From: Streptomyces sp. DSM 15324
GTDB lineage: Bacteria; Actinomycetota; Actinomycetes; Streptomycetales; Streptomycetaceae
DNA length: 64,000 nucleotides
Assembly: GCF_001514285.1 (NCBI RefSeq)
Contig: NZ_KQ949025.1
Location: 375,571-439,570, forward strand
Reading direction: 5' to 3'
The translations under genes were made by a program, and so were the position numbers. Shown here one piece after another: positions 42,179 through 51,922 of this stretch. Each line of letters begins with the position of its first letter. Within the stretch, counting starts at the first letter, position 1. Under the pieces are notes generated by a model that saw only the letters and a program-made list of their open reading frames with translations, was not told where the DNA came from and made no database searches.

Positions 42179-43630
42179 ATGACCACGGAAAAGCGGACAA
42201 CTGTGTTCGAGTACGCACCGGCGCCCGAGTCCCGCTCGGTCGTCGACATCGCCCCCTCCTACGGCCTGTTCATCGACGGCGAGTTCGTGGAGTCGGCCGA
42301 CGGCAAGGTCTTCAAGACGGTCTCGCCGTCCTCGGAGGAGGTCCTGTCCGAGATCGCGCAGGCCGGCGCCGAGGACGTCGACCGCGCGGTGCGGGCCGCC
42401 CGCAAGGCGTTCGAGAAGTGGTCGGCGCTGCCCGGCACGGAACGGGCGAAGTACCTGTTCCGGATCGCCCGGATCATCCAGGAGCGCAGCCGTGAGCTGG
42501 CCGTCCTGGAGACCCTGGACAACGGCAAGCCGATCAAGGAGACGCGCGACGCCGACCTCCCGCTGGTCGCCGCGCACTTCTTCTACTACGCGGGCTGGGC
42601 GGACAAGCTGGAGCACGCGGGCTTCGGCCCCGCGCCGAAGCCGCTGGGCGTGGCCGGCCAGGTCATCCCCTGGAACTTCCCCCTGCTGATGCTGGCGTGG
42701 AAGATCGCCCCGGCGCTGGCGACCGGCAACACGGTCGTCCTCAAGCCCGCCGAGACCACCCCGCTGTCCGCCCTGTTCTTCGCGGACATCTGCCGCCAGG
42801 CGGGCCTGCCCAAGGGCGTGGTCAACATCCTGCCGGGCTACGGCGACACGGGCGCCGCGCTCGTCGCGCACCCGGACGTGAACAAGGTGGCCTTCACCGG
42901 CTCCACGGCCGTCGGCAAGGAGATCGCGAAGACGGTCGCGGGCACCCGCAAGAAGCTCACCCTGGAACTGGGCGGCAAGGGCGCCAACATCGTCTTCGAC
43001 GACGCCCCGATCGACCAGGCCGTCGAGGGCATCGTCAACGGCATCTTCTTCAACCAGGGCCAGGTCTGCTGCGCCGGGTCCCGGCTCCTCGTGCAGGAGT
43101 CGGTCCAGGAGGAGCTGCTGGACTCGCTCAAGCGCCGGCTGTCCACGCTCCGGCTGGGCGACCCCCTGGACAAGAACACCGACATCGGCGCGATCAACTC
43201 CGAGGAGCAGCTCGCCCGGATCACCTCGCTGGTCGAGCGGGGCGAGGCGGAGGGCGCCGAGCGCTGGTCCCCGGCCTGCGAACTCCCCGAAGCGGGCTAC
43301 TGGTTCGCCCCGACGCTGTTCACCAACGTCACCCAGGCCCACACCGTGGCGCGCGACGAGATCTTCGGCCCGGTGCTGTCGGTCCTCACCTTCCGCACCC
43401 CGGACGAGGCCGTCGCCAAGGCGAACAACACGCCGTACGGCCTGTCGGCGGGCATCTGGACGGAGAAGGGCTCCCGCATCCTCGCGGTGGCGAACAAGCT
43501 CCGGGCCGGTGTCGTCTGGTCCAACACGTTCAACAAGTTCGATCCGACCTCGCCGTTCGGCGGTTACAAGGAGTCGGGCTTCGGCCGCGAGGGCGGTCGC
43601 CACGGCCTGGAGGCGTACCTCGATGTCTGA
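42179..43630 (+). CDS. Aldehyde dehydrogenase, catalytically complete
   Basis: A 483-residue NAD(P)-dependent aldehyde dehydrogenase. It shows PWNFPLLMLAWKIAPAL, FTGSTAVGKEIA, the catalytic glutamate LELGGKGANIV, and the nucleophile NQGQVCCAGSR, followed by EIFGPVLSVLTF. It starts 5 bp after deoC and its end overlaps the next gene by 8 bp. In this operon it probably oxidises acetaldehyde, or another small aldehyde from deoxyribose breakdown; this is inference from context. Confidence 0.93.
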   Translation: MTTEKRTTVFEYAPAPESRSVVDIAPSYGLFIDGEFVESADGKVFKTVSPSSEEVLSEIAQAGAEDVDRAVRAARKAFEKWSALPGTERAKYLFRIARIIQERSRELAVLETLDNGKPIKETRDADLPLVAAHFFYYAGWADKLEHAGFGPAPKPLGVAGQVIPWNFPLLMLAWKIAPALATGNTVVLKPAETTPLSALFFADICRQAGLPKGVVNILPGYGDTGAALVAHPDVNKVAFTGSTAVGKEIAKTVAGTRKKLTLELGGKGANIVFDDAPIDQAVEGIVNGIFFNQGQVCCAGSRLLVQESVQEELLDSLKRRLSTLRLGDPLDKNTDIGAINSEEQLARITSLVERGEAEGAERWSPACELPEAGYWFAPTLFTNVTQAHTVARDEIFGPVLSVLTFRTPDEAVAKANNTPYGLSAGIWTEKGSRILAVANKLRAGVVWSNTFNKFDPTSPFGGYKESGFGREGGRHGLEAYLDV

Positions 43631-44522
43631 CCGCACCAACGAGCGTCTGAGTGTCTTCAAGACCTACAAGCTGTACGTCGGCGGGAAGTTCCCGCGTTCG
43701 GAGAGCGGCCGGGTGTACGAGGTGACGGACTCCAAGGGCAACTGGCTGGCGAACGCACCGCAGTCGTCCCGCAAGGACGCCCGTGACGCGGTGGTCGCCG
43801 CCCGCAAGGCCTTCGGCGGCTGGTCGGGCGCCACCGCCTACAACCGGGGCCAGATCCTCTACCGCGTCGCGGAGATGCTGGAGGGCCGCCGCGAGCAGTT
43901 CGTGCGCGAGGTGGGGGAGGCGGAGGGCCTCGGCAAGTCCAAGGCGGCCGCCGTTGTCGACGCCACGATCGACCGCTGGGTCTGGTATGCGGGCTGGACC
44001 GACAAGATCGCCCAGGTCGTGGGCGGCGGAAACCCGGTCGCGGGCCCGTACTTCAACCTCTCCTCCCCGGAGCCGACGGGCGTGGTCGCGGTCCTGGCCC
44101 CGCAGGAGTCGTCCTTCCTGGGCCTGGTCTCGGTGCTGGCCCCGGTGATCGCGACCGGCAACACGGCCGTGGTGATCGCCTCCGAGAACTCCCCGCTCCC
44201 GGCCCTCTCCCTCGGCGAGGTCCTGGCCACCTCCGACGTCCCCGGCGGTGTCGTCAACGTCCTCTCCGGCCGTACGGCGGAGATCGCGGCCCCGCTGGCC
44301 GCGCACCAGGACGTCAACGCGATCGACCTCGCGGGCGCGGACGAGGTCCTGGCGAAGGAACTGGAGATCGCGGCGGCCGACAACCTCAAGCGGGTCCTGC
44401 GTCCACAGCCTGTGGACGACTGGACGGCGCCCCCGGGCCTCGACCGCATGACGGCCTTCCTGGAGACGAAGACGGTCTGGCACCCGACGGGTTCGCTGGG
44501 CGCGTCGGGCTCGGCGTACTGA
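43623..44522 (+). CDS. Non-catalytic aldehyde dehydrogenase-like protein (truncated form)
   Basis: A 299-residue protein matching only the NAD-binding, N-terminal part of aldehyde dehydrogenases (KLYVGGKFPRSESGRVYEV, then ARDAVVAARKAFGGWSGATAYNRGQILYR, VVAVLAPQESSFLGLVSVLAPVIATGNTAV). It lacks the catalytic Cys and Glu domains and ends after a short unrelated tail. The same short form next to a full aldehyde dehydrogenase recurs in other streptomycetes by memory, so it is not a recent truncation. It overlaps the complete enzyme by 8 bp. Together they resemble the two-domain ALDH16 enzymes, whose second domain is inactive. A partner or regulatory role is likely. Confidence 0.88.
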   Translation: MSDRTNERLSVFKTYKLYVGGKFPRSESGRVYEVTDSKGNWLANAPQSSRKDARDAVVAARKAFGGWSGATAYNRGQILYRVAEMLEGRREQFVREVGEAEGLGKSKAAAVVDATIDRWVWYAGWTDKIAQVVGGGNPVAGPYFNLSSPEPTGVVAVLAPQESSFLGLVSVLAPVIATGNTAVVIASENSPLPALSLGEVLATSDVPGGVVNVLSGRTAEIAAPLAAHQDVNAIDLAGADEVLAKELEIAAADNLKRVLRPQPVDDWTAPPGLDRMTAFLETKTVWHPTGSLGASGSAY

Positions 44523-44536
44523 CCCCCACCACGAAC

Positions 44537-44581
44537 AGGGCCGCGCCACCTCCCCGTCCGGAGGAGACGCGGCCCTCTTTT
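44537..44581 (+). terminator. Rho-independent terminator of the deoC operon
   Basis: AGGGCCGCG (44537-44545) pairs with CGCGGCCCT (44568-44576), enclosing a smaller stem, and is followed by CTTTT. It ends the deoC-aldehyde dehydrogenase transcript, 15 bp past the last stop, and lies 16 bp before the convergent defence gene stop. Confidence 0.85.
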
Positions 44582-44596
44582 CCGGCCCCAGCCTGA

Positions 44597-47500
44597 CTAC
44601 CCCAACGCAGTCCGCGTAGCGCCTCCGTGCCGTGTGACGCGCGGCCGACAGTCGACTTTGGCCGTCCCCCTGATGAACGCCTCATCTGTAGCCTTGCCGG
44701 ACCACACATACGCCTCACCGGGTCTGAGCGCCGCCAGTTTCTCGGGGTTGAGACCGGACAACGCCGCATTCACCTTCTGCAGGTGCTTCAGCCAGGCCGG
44801 AGATGTGAACCTGTGCAGCACCATGTGGGTGGAGAGTTCGATGAGCTCGGAGGGCACGGACGGCGGATCCTGACTGGCGACGAGCACGGACATGCCCTTG
44901 TGGCGCATCTCTCGCACACTGGACACGAGTCCCGTCACCAGGTCACCGCTGTCGGCATACTTGTGCGCCTCGTCGAAGACGACGAGCTTGTTGAAGGGAC
45001 GCCCGTCGTCGGTCGCCTCGGAGAACAGGTGCATCAGCACGACGAACAGGCTCAGCGCGTCGCTCTTCTCGATGTCGTCGGAACGCAGGTCCACGATGAT
45101 CAAACGGCCTGGTCGCGCCAGGTCCTTGATGCGCGCCGAGTCATCGATGAAGTCGCCTGCGAGGTCGAGCCGCTCCCTGGCCTTTCTCTTCAGGTGTTCG
45201 TCGAGCGTCGAGTCCTCGACCCCGCGCCGGACCGTGTCCAGGGTCAGGTCGGCTCGGTTCGCCTTGATGATCCTGCCGATCTGCCGGATGTAGCCGGACT
45301 GGTTGCCGACGGCTCCCATGAGGAACTTCCAGTGGGCGATCTTGAGTTCGGCGGCGGCGAAAGCCAGGGGGTGTACGAGTACACCTGGGTACTGGGCCTG
45401 ACGCTCCTCTACGTATTCCTCGGGAACGAGTAGTACGACGTCGGAAAGGCCGACGGGCTGTGCCCCGTACCGGCGACGCAATGCCTGCCCCTGCCCCTCG
45501 TCGTCGTTGGCGTGGATCATGCTCAGGAACTCGGGCTCGTACTCCGAGGTCTCGCTGTAGTGGAAGACGATGCTCGCCAGGGGGCTCGCCAGCCGGTTGA
45601 CCCCTGACACCGGCAGACTCGCCATTTCCAGAACCGAGCCCAGGGTGTAGCTCTTGCCGCCGCCCTGCACGCCGAACAGGCTGATCGCGTGGGTCTCGTT
45701 GAGGTCCAGGGCAACGGTGCCGCCCGCACTCGTGCCGAGGAGACCGAATTGCGGGGACGGTCGCGAGACGCCGAGGACGATATCCGCATCCTTGGTTTCC
45801 GAGGAACCGGATGAGTCATCGGACGACACTGCGGATGCCTCGTCTCCCAGGCCGGGTTCTCCGGCTGCCACCTCCTGGGCCTCCGGGGCCCCCTCCTGCA
45901 CCACCCGCGTGTTTCCCTGCGAGGCATCGGTGGGTTTGGGGGCAAGGGAGTCGTCGGCGGCAGCCATCGGGAGTCCGGACGCGTCCTCGACGGGATCGTC
46001 CGGATCGTCGGACAGGGGGGCGGGTTCCTCCGGGAGGTCCCGTGTACGTGTGCGTGGCCGCAGTTGGACAGTGGCCGCACCCAGGAGGGGATCCCGGTCC
46101 TGCGCGCTGAGGTCCTCCAGCCCCGGCAGAACGGGCTCAGGCGCCCCGGCGTTCCCGGCGTCGGAGTCTCCAGCTGCGGGCCGGTACTCCGTCTCGATGT
46201 CGTCGAGCAGCCGCACGGCGCGGTCGCGGCCTATCCGGTGGAAGGCCACTCCTTCCTCGTGATCGGTGTCGAAGCCGTCCCTGGAGAGGTCGAACACAAG
46301 GCCGGTGCGGGTGAATTCCAGGCGGTAACCATGATCGAGGCGGTTCAGAAGCCAGCGTGCCTCGGTCATGGCTCGCTTGCCGAAGAGACCGTAACGGCCC
46401 GCACGGGAGAGGTACTTGTCCAGCAGCGTGCGCAGCGCCACGTTCTGCAGCGGTCGGTCCGTCCGTCCCCGTACGGGGTCGAACCTCTCGGCGAGGATCC
46501 GCTCCGTGTTTCCGGTCTGGCGGATGATGTGCTGACGTCTGCCCTGGTAGGCGCCGAGGCCGCCGCCCGTGTGGCACTTGACCTCTAGAAGTCGGCACAC
46601 GATCGTGCGCCGCTCGGCGTCAAGGTCGAACAGGGCGAGGTCGGTGCGTTGGAGGCGGACCTCGGTGTCTCCGGCCGCCGCCCGGCCGCGTTCCTCCGCG
46701 TACAGCTCGGGGTGGGCATCGAGAGGGACGAGGATCTGGTTGCGCAGTGCGTCCCGCGCGCCGAGGTACCGGCGGGCGAGGGCCAGGCCGAGGACCTCGG
46801 TGCGATGGTTCTCGCCGAGCGCGGCGAGTTTGAACACGAGACTGCCGGACAGTTCCCTCAGCTGGTCGAAGAAGGTCCGCACGTGCCGTTCGGGGATGCC
46901 GAGCGACCGGTCGGCGAGCACCGGGCCGAGCAAGGCACGCATCTCGTCCAGTGATCTGGAGGAGACGACGATCTGGTGACCGAGTCCGCTGTTGGACGTG
47001 GTGGTGTGGTCGATGACGTACTCGGTGCGTCCTGGGCGTCCGTGATCGAAGTACTCGGCTCCGAGGGTGCGGTCCACGGTGACGACCCAGTCGCTCACCC
47101 GGTGGACGTCGTGCAGGAGGGCCCGGTCGTCCGGAGAGAGGCGGACCGTTATCTGCGGCAGCATGCCCGGCCGGTGTTCACCCGCACTGGCCGCGACCAG
47201 GGCGGCGGACAGGGTCCGGGGCAGGGCGGCGAGCAGGTCGCCGGTCGTCTCGGCGCCCGCCAACGGGTCGGTGACGCCGTGCCGGGGGCGGCGGGTCCAC
47301 TCGACGCTGTCGTCGTCCTCGCGGTAGTCGCCGCTCATCTCCTGGACGAGGCCGTGCACGGCGACCCGTCCGGTGCCGTCCAGACCGGGGGCGATGTCGT
47401 GGCTCTCTCCACCGAAGGGGTTGAACAGGAAGGTGAGGTGGGCCGGGAAGTCGTCCGCCGCTTTGAGGAGTTCCTCCGCGTCGCGGATCACCACCGACAG

Positions 47501-50170
47501 TTTGGGCCGCAGCGGCTCACCCGGCGTGGCGTACGCCTCCGCCGCGGCGGATCGCGGTCCGCTCGCGGGAACCATCAGGTCGGTCAGGGCGGACCCGGTC
47601 CAGGGATCGTCGGGCGCGGTGGCGAAGAGCCGCACTGTGTAGTGGAGGTGGGACAGATGCCGGCGCTCCTGCAGGGTGACGAGCATGTCGGCGAGAAGTT
47701 CGCCGTGCCCGGCGCCGAGCGCGTTGATCACCAGGCTGTCGGCATAGGGGTGGAGACGGATGTACTTCTCCACCCGGTCGGCCAGTTCCGTCCCGGTCAC
47801 CCCACCCGCCGCTGCCGCCGCGTCGACGCCGAGCGCGCCCGCCACCCGGGCCAGAGTCTCCCGAGGGTCATCGGCCTCGCTGGGCAGGCACACCTGCCAG
47901 TAGTCCGTCAACGGGCTGCTAGCAAAGGCCAGTTCGCCTGTGTCGAGTGGTACGGCGAGCGGGTAGCCCAGTGGGGCCAGCTGTCGTTCCAGACTTTCCA
48001 GCCGTGCCTTGACCACGCCCGCCGAGACGTGGTGGAGCTGTTCGAGCCAGCGGTCGGCGAGGGCCGCCTGTCCGCTCCACCACAGCATGCGCAGCGGATG
48101 GGTGGGGGCGACCAGGACGACGGTACGACGGCTGCCGTCCGTGTCGTGCAGGTGGACGGTGAGGGTGTCGGTGCGCAGCAGGCTGTGGAGCCGCGACTGC
48201 CGCCGGGCGATGTCGGGCGCGCCCGGCCGGTCCAGGGCCCGCAGACTGGCGGTGACCGCGGTGAGATACGCCTCCGCGTATTCCTCGACGGCGGCCCGCA
48301 GCGCACGCGGGTCCGCCCCCTCGACGACTAGGACGTCCGACGCGCTGTCCGTGGCCTCCGGCAGGGCGAGCCGGCCGAACAGCTCCGCTCGTGCGCGGAG
48401 ATAACCGGACAGGGGTCCCTCACCCTCGGTCCGCGCGCCGTCCTCTTCCCGCTCCCCTGGTTGCCCGGACGGCGCGGACAGCCGGGTGGCTCCCGCCGCG
48501 TCGACATCGATCCGGGGCCCCTGAAGTGTGTCCGGGGAACGGAGGATGTGCTGTTCCGCCTCGGCCAGGAGCCGGGGGAGGTCGATGGTGACCAGTCCCG
48601 CGGGCCCGAAGGAGGCGCGCAGGGAGCGGGTCTTCACGCTGGTGCCCCGTGGGCCCCAGCCGGTCTCGCGGCACTGCACCCGGGCCGGGTCCCGGCCTTC
48701 GGCGAGCGCGGTGAAACGCAGTCGGTTGATCGCCTGGGCGAGGCCGGGCGCATGGTGGCCGCGCGGGGTGGGCGGCTCGTCGAACTCGCCCTCGGGGACG
48801 ACGTAGAAACGGTCGCTCTCGTACGGGCGACGGCCGACTGTCTGTCCGCTGCCCGCGGCGGGCATGGGGTCGTCGTTCCCGTCGAGCGGGGTGACCCTGA
48901 CGAAGTGCCAGCCTTCCTCCCAGTCCGGTGCCCGGCGTCCCTTGCGGAGTTTGATGCTGGCCTTGTACTGCGGCTTGTTGCGTGGCCCGGCCGGAACGGT
49001 CACTGTCAGCCCGGTCGGGCTGGCCACTGCCGTACCCGCGTCGCTGCCGTCCTCGTCCCCTGGCTCCTCACCGGTCTCGGCGCAGATCTCGACCTTGAAG
49101 CGCTTCAGACCCGTGACACCCCGCTGGTCTCGATCCACGGAGAACGTGACAGGCAGCGAGGAGAGGCCTCCGGGCAGCAGGTAGGGCTGGCCGAAGAGCC
49201 GGTCGAGGGCGGGATGGTTGCGCTGGTCCTCCACGTTCTCCCCGGCCTTGGGCAGCGCGGTCAGGTCGTCCACCTCGATGCGCACCGTCTGGTCGGCCGG
49301 GTCGTTCTCCTGCGGCCAGTGGTGGAAGGCGAGAGGCCAGTTGTCGGGATCCGCGGCGATGGCCCGGCACCAGTGCCCGGGGTCGGTCAGGCCGGTGTGC
49401 GCGGCGAAGTCGACGAGGCGGCGCAGGAAGCGCTGGTGCTCCTCGGAGTTGCGGGGCAGGCCGAGGGCGAGGACCCGCTGCCGGTCGGTGGCGGGACCGT
49501 CGGTGAGTTTCTCGACGGTCCGCCGGTTGCGCTGGATCTTGGTGACCAGGAGTGAAGGGTCGGCGAAGAGCTGGAAGTCCGGGATGAGGCCCAGCAGGTG
49601 GATGGCGGCTCCGGCGGCCTGCGGGTCGTGCTGGTTCTCGCGCAGGGTGAGCAGGTAGCGGGCGGCGGCCCGGTCCGAGGTGTCGGCGGTCTCCGCGAGC
49701 AGCCGTTCGACGCTGGTGCGCAGCGGTTCGGGCACCTCCTTGAGGAGGCTGCGCCTGAGGCGGGCGTGCACCTCGTGGAGGGAGACCTCCTCGAAGGTCG
49801 CGACGGAGAAGGAGTCCTCGGCGCTGGCCTTGGTTCCAGGCGGTACGAACACCAGGAGCACCGGCCTGAGACGGCCGTGTTCATCGGGGTTGCGTAGTTC
49901 GACCAGCTTTGTGCTGGTGATGGAGGTGTCGGCGCCGTCTGCGGGGTCAGCCGCGAGAACGTGCACCTGCGCGTCGGGAACGGCCTGCCGGAGGCCGCGA
50001 GTGAGGCGGGCGGCGAGTTCGGCGTCGAGTCCGCCGACCCGCATGCAGTGGCCGGCCTCACGCGTGCGCAGCAGGTCGGCGAGGCCCGGCAACGCGACGT
50101 GTTCGAGGGCGCGCCGCCAGTCGGTCTCGGTGATCTCCGCCAGTCCGCGTTTCATGGTCCCGCTTGTCAT
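44597..50170 (-). CDS. mad8: HerA-like ATPase with PD-(D/E)XK-like motif, MAD8-like
   Basis: A 1857-residue protein, the largest in the window. The N-terminal 1100 residues have no fold I recognise. Around 1175-1200, LALFDLDAERRTIVCRLLEVKC has the D...ExK pattern of a restriction-type nuclease. An acidic linker at 1370-1490 leads to a HerA/FtsK-type ATPase: Walker A FGVQGGGKSYT near 1500, Walker B KLVVFDEAHKYA near 1725, then MSVLVASQDP and THMVLHRF. Such pairs occur in phage-defence complexes that translocate on and cut DNA. Gene order fits MAD8 of the methylation-associated defence system; this is from memory of family names. Start at 50170 follows GGGGGAAAC. Confidence 0.72.
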   Translation of the reverse strand: MTSGTMKRGLAEITETDWRRALEHVALPGLADLLRTREAGHCMRVGGLDAELAARLTRGLRQAVPDAQVHVLAADPADGADTSITSTKLVELRNPDEHGRLRPVLLVFVPPGTKASAEDSFSVATFEEVSLHEVHARLRRSLLKEVPEPLRTSVERLLAETADTSDRAAARYLLTLRENQHDPQAAGAAIHLLGLIPDFQLFADPSLLVTKIQRNRRTVEKLTDGPATDRQRVLALGLPRNSEEHQRFLRRLVDFAAHTGLTDPGHWCRAIAADPDNWPLAFHHWPQENDPADQTVRIEVDDLTALPKAGENVEDQRNHPALDRLFGQPYLLPGGLSSLPVTFSVDRDQRGVTGLKRFKVEICAETGEEPGDEDGSDAGTAVASPTGLTVTVPAGPRNKPQYKASIKLRKGRRAPDWEEGWHFVRVTPLDGNDDPMPAAGSGQTVGRRPYESDRFYVVPEGEFDEPPTPRGHHAPGLAQAINRLRFTALAEGRDPARVQCRETGWGPRGTSVKTRSLRASFGPAGLVTIDLPRLLAEAEQHILRSPDTLQGPRIDVDAAGATRLSAPSGQPGEREEDGARTEGEGPLSGYLRARAELFGRLALPEATDSASDVLVVEGADPRALRAAVEEYAEAYLTAVTASLRALDRPGAPDIARRQSRLHSLLRTDTLTVHLHDTDGSRRTVVLVAPTHPLRMLWWSGQAALADRWLEQLHHVSAGVVKARLESLERQLAPLGYPLAVPLDTGELAFASSPLTDYWQVCLPSEADDPRETLARVAGALGVDAAAAAGGVTGTELADRVEKYIRLHPYADSLVINALGAGHGELLADMLVTLQERRHLSHLHYTVRLFATAPDDPWTGSALTDLMVPASGPRSAAAEAYATPGEPLRPKLSVVIRDAEELLKAADDFPAHLTFLFNPFGGESHDIAPGLDGTGRVAVHGLVQEMSGDYREDDDSVEWTRRPRHGVTDPLAGAETTGDLLAALPRTLSAALVAASAGEHRPGMLPQITVRLSPDDRALLHDVHRVSDWVVTVDRTLGAEYFDHGRPGRTEYVIDHTTTSNSGLGHQIVVSSRSLDEMRALLGPVLADRSLGIPERHVRTFFDQLRELSGSLVFKLAALGENHRTEVLGLALARRYLGARDALRNQILVPLDAHPELYAEERGRAAAGDTEVRLQRTDLALFDLDAERRTIVCRLLEVKCHTGGGLGAYQGRRQHIIRQTGNTERILAERFDPVRGRTDRPLQNVALRTLLDKYLSRAGRYGLFGKRAMTEARWLLNRLDHGYRLEFTRTGLVFDLSRDGFDTDHEEGVAFHRIGRDRAVRLLDDIETEYRPAAGDSDAGNAGAPEPVLPGLEDLSAQDRDPLLGAATVQLRPRTRTRDLPEEPAPLSDDPDDPVEDASGLPMAAADDSLAPKPTDASQGNTRVVQEGAPEAQEVAAGEPGLGDEASAVSSDDSSGSSETKDADIVLGVSRPSPQFGLLGTSAGGTVALDLNETHAISLFGVQGGGKSYTLGSVLEMASLPVSGVNRLASPLASIVFHYSETSEYEPEFLSMIHANDDEGQGQALRRRYGAQPVGLSDVVLLVPEEYVEERQAQYPGVLVHPLAFAAAELKIAHWKFLMGAVGNQSGYIRQIGRIIKANRADLTLDTVRRGVEDSTLDEHLKRKARERLDLAGDFIDDSARIKDLARPGRLIIVDLRSDDIEKSDALSLFVVLMHLFSEATDDGRPFNKLVVFDEAHKYADSGDLVTGLVSSVREMRHKGMSVLVASQDPPSVPSELIELSTHMVLHRFTSPAWLKHLQKVNAALSGLNPEKLAALRPGEAYVWSGKATDEAFIRGTAKVDCRPRVTRHGGATRTALG

Positions 50171-50227
50171 GCCGCCGTTTCCCCCATGTGCCTCTCGTCT
50201 GGTCTGCTGCCGCGGTCGGTGTGTCCG

Positions 50228-51922
50228 TCACCGCTCGCCCGTGGTCACCGTGCCGTCCTCGGTGATGGAGAACCTGGGGGTGATCACCTGGGTGAGATAG
50301 GCGTCCGACAGGTCGTCGTAGAAGCCGATCTCCCGCATCCGGGTGGTGAACGCCTCGGCGTTGGCCCGCAGTGCGGCCTCCTCCTCCAGTCCCGCCGGAC
50401 CGAATCCGTCCGCTGTGGGCAGCCGGTCCACGTACAGCCCGTACCGGTCGCGCAGCAGGGCGAGGAACTCGTCGAGCCGCAGCGAGACGGTGTGGTGGGT
50501 GTACGGGGAGGAACCGCCGCGAGGGTTGAGGCGCAGCAGTGCCACCTGGACGAGCACCTCAAGCAGGGCACTGTCGAGGACGAAGCGGCGCCGACCTCCG
50601 TGAGGCTGCGCGATGGCGGCACCGGGCCGGTTCTTGAGGAGGAGGGAGTCGACGGCCTGGAAGATGTACTTGTGGTGATAAGGCCCCCGGTAGGCCATCA
50701 GGACTTCGAGGTACTTCTCGAAGGGGGCGAGGCCCATGGACTCGTCCAGCAGGGGCCGGACCTCCTCGGGCTGCTCGCTGACCGGGGTGTCGTCGAGAAT
50801 CGCGGTGAGCCGGGAACCGAAGAACTCGTCGCGCGCCTTGCGGTAGTCGTCCGTGCCGAAGCGGAGGAGTTCGGGCACGGTGAAGTGCCCAAGCGGGGGG
50901 CGGCGCTCCTTGCCCTGGCCGACGAGGTGCTCGGCGAACTCGTCCAGCTTGCGAACGGTGTAGGAGGCTCGCACGAAGTCGGGGATGCGGCGCAGCCAGT
51001 GCTCGGCGCTGTGCTCGGCGAGCGCGGCGGCGGGTGTGCCGGGTACTCCGGCGACATCCACGAAGAGCCCGACGCGAAAGGGGCATCCGGCCAGTGGATC
51101 CTGCGCGGTGGCGGAGGCAGGGCAGCGGTCGTGCCCGCAGGCCGGGTCGGCCGCCGACCGGGCCACGGCGACGGGCAGCAGCTTCATGGTCTTGAACTGG
51201 CCGAGGGCTAGGTGGAACGCGAAGAGGATCTTCAGGTACTCGACCATGGTGATGCGCGGCAGCAGATCTTTCAGGGACAGCAGCCGTACGACGTCGTCGG
51301 CGAGGAGATCGGCCTGCCCGACGCACAGCGGGGGCGCCGAGTACCAGCCCTTGACGGTGTGCGGGCTGTCCGCCTTCACCTGACTGTTGAGGTGCAGCAC
51401 GGCCTGCGTCTCGATGTCCACGGGTGTCTTCTGCGCGGGAGCGGAGGCAGCCGTGCCGAGGCCGGTGAAGAAGAACGTCCGAAGCTGCTCCAGCGCGAGG
51501 GCGCCGAGGGGGCCGCGCGCGTGCCGCAGCATCTCGTACAGCTGGGCGTCGGCGCCGTAGGGCCGGGAGTGACGGCTGCTGCGGAACCGGTAGGTGAGGC
51601 CGTGCAGCGGGCGCAGGCCGGCCACTTCCTGGGTGGGCTTGCCCCGGTTGACCACGTCCAGGAGCTGGGTCTCCACCCAGCGCCGGGCCATCTCGGGGTG
51701 TTCCGCGAAGCCCTGGAAGCGGTCGGCGTTGACGGGGTCGGTGAACTCGTCCGCGAACTCCTTGACGAACAGGTCCTTGCGCCGCACCAGGCGGCTGGTG
51801 AGGCCCTTGTGGTTGAGTCGCATGAGAAACCCGGTCAGCACCCGGTCCATCTGCACGCGCTTGAAGTCCAGGTAGGAGACGCCGAGGTGCTTGAACTCGG
51901 TGTCCCGGCGGCGCAGGGCCAT
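50228..51922 (-). CDS. mad7: Defence-island protein of unknown fold, MAD7-like
   Basis: A 564-residue soluble protein. Notable parts are a basic N-terminus (LRRRDTEFKHLGVSYLDFKRVQMDR), a Cys/His patch ACGHDRCPAS...GCPF near 270-285 that could bind zinc, and a C-terminal ARM-like VSLRLDEFLALLRDRYGLYVDRLP segment. No catalytic motif is evident. The start is the second ATG at 51922, where the kinase stop and this start form TGATG, and AAGGAG sits 7 nt upstream; the ATG at 51928 is too close to that site. It is translationally coupled to the kinase and 57 bp from the HerA gene. Placement between them fits MAD7. Confidence 0.72.
   Translation of the reverse strand: MALRRRDTEFKHLGVSYLDFKRVQMDRVLTGFLMRLNHKGLTSRLVRRKDLFVKEFADEFTDPVNADRFQGFAEHPEMARRWVETQLLDVVNRGKPTQEVAGLRPLHGLTYRFRSSRHSRPYGADAQLYEMLRHARGPLGALALEQLRTFFFTGLGTAASAPAQKTPVDIETQAVLHLNSQVKADSPHTVKGWYSAPPLCVGQADLLADDVVRLLSLKDLLPRITMVEYLKILFAFHLALGQFKTMKLLPVAVARSAADPACGHDRCPASATAQDPLAGCPFRVGLFVDVAGVPGTPAAALAEHSAEHWLRRIPDFVRASYTVRKLDEFAEHLVGQGKERRPPLGHFTVPELLRFGTDDYRKARDEFFGSRLTAILDDTPVSEQPEEVRPLLDESMGLAPFEKYLEVLMAYRGPYHHKYIFQAVDSLLLKNRPGAAIAQPHGGRRRFVLDSALLEVLVQVALLRLNPRGGSSPYTHHTVSLRLDEFLALLRDRYGLYVDRLPTADGFGPAGLEEEAALRANAEAFTTRMREIGFYDDLSDAYLTQVITPRFSITEDGTVTTGER

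Noticed and set aside
42155..44549. Long minus-strand ORFs opposite the aldehyde dehydrogenase genes
   Set aside because: The plus strand encodes recognisable enzymes; the antisense frames have no family-like sequence.
44597..44700. Prophage or integrative element border at the left edge of the defence island
   Set aside because: No integrase, tRNA gene or direct-repeat attachment site is visible at this edge; the right edge is outside the window.
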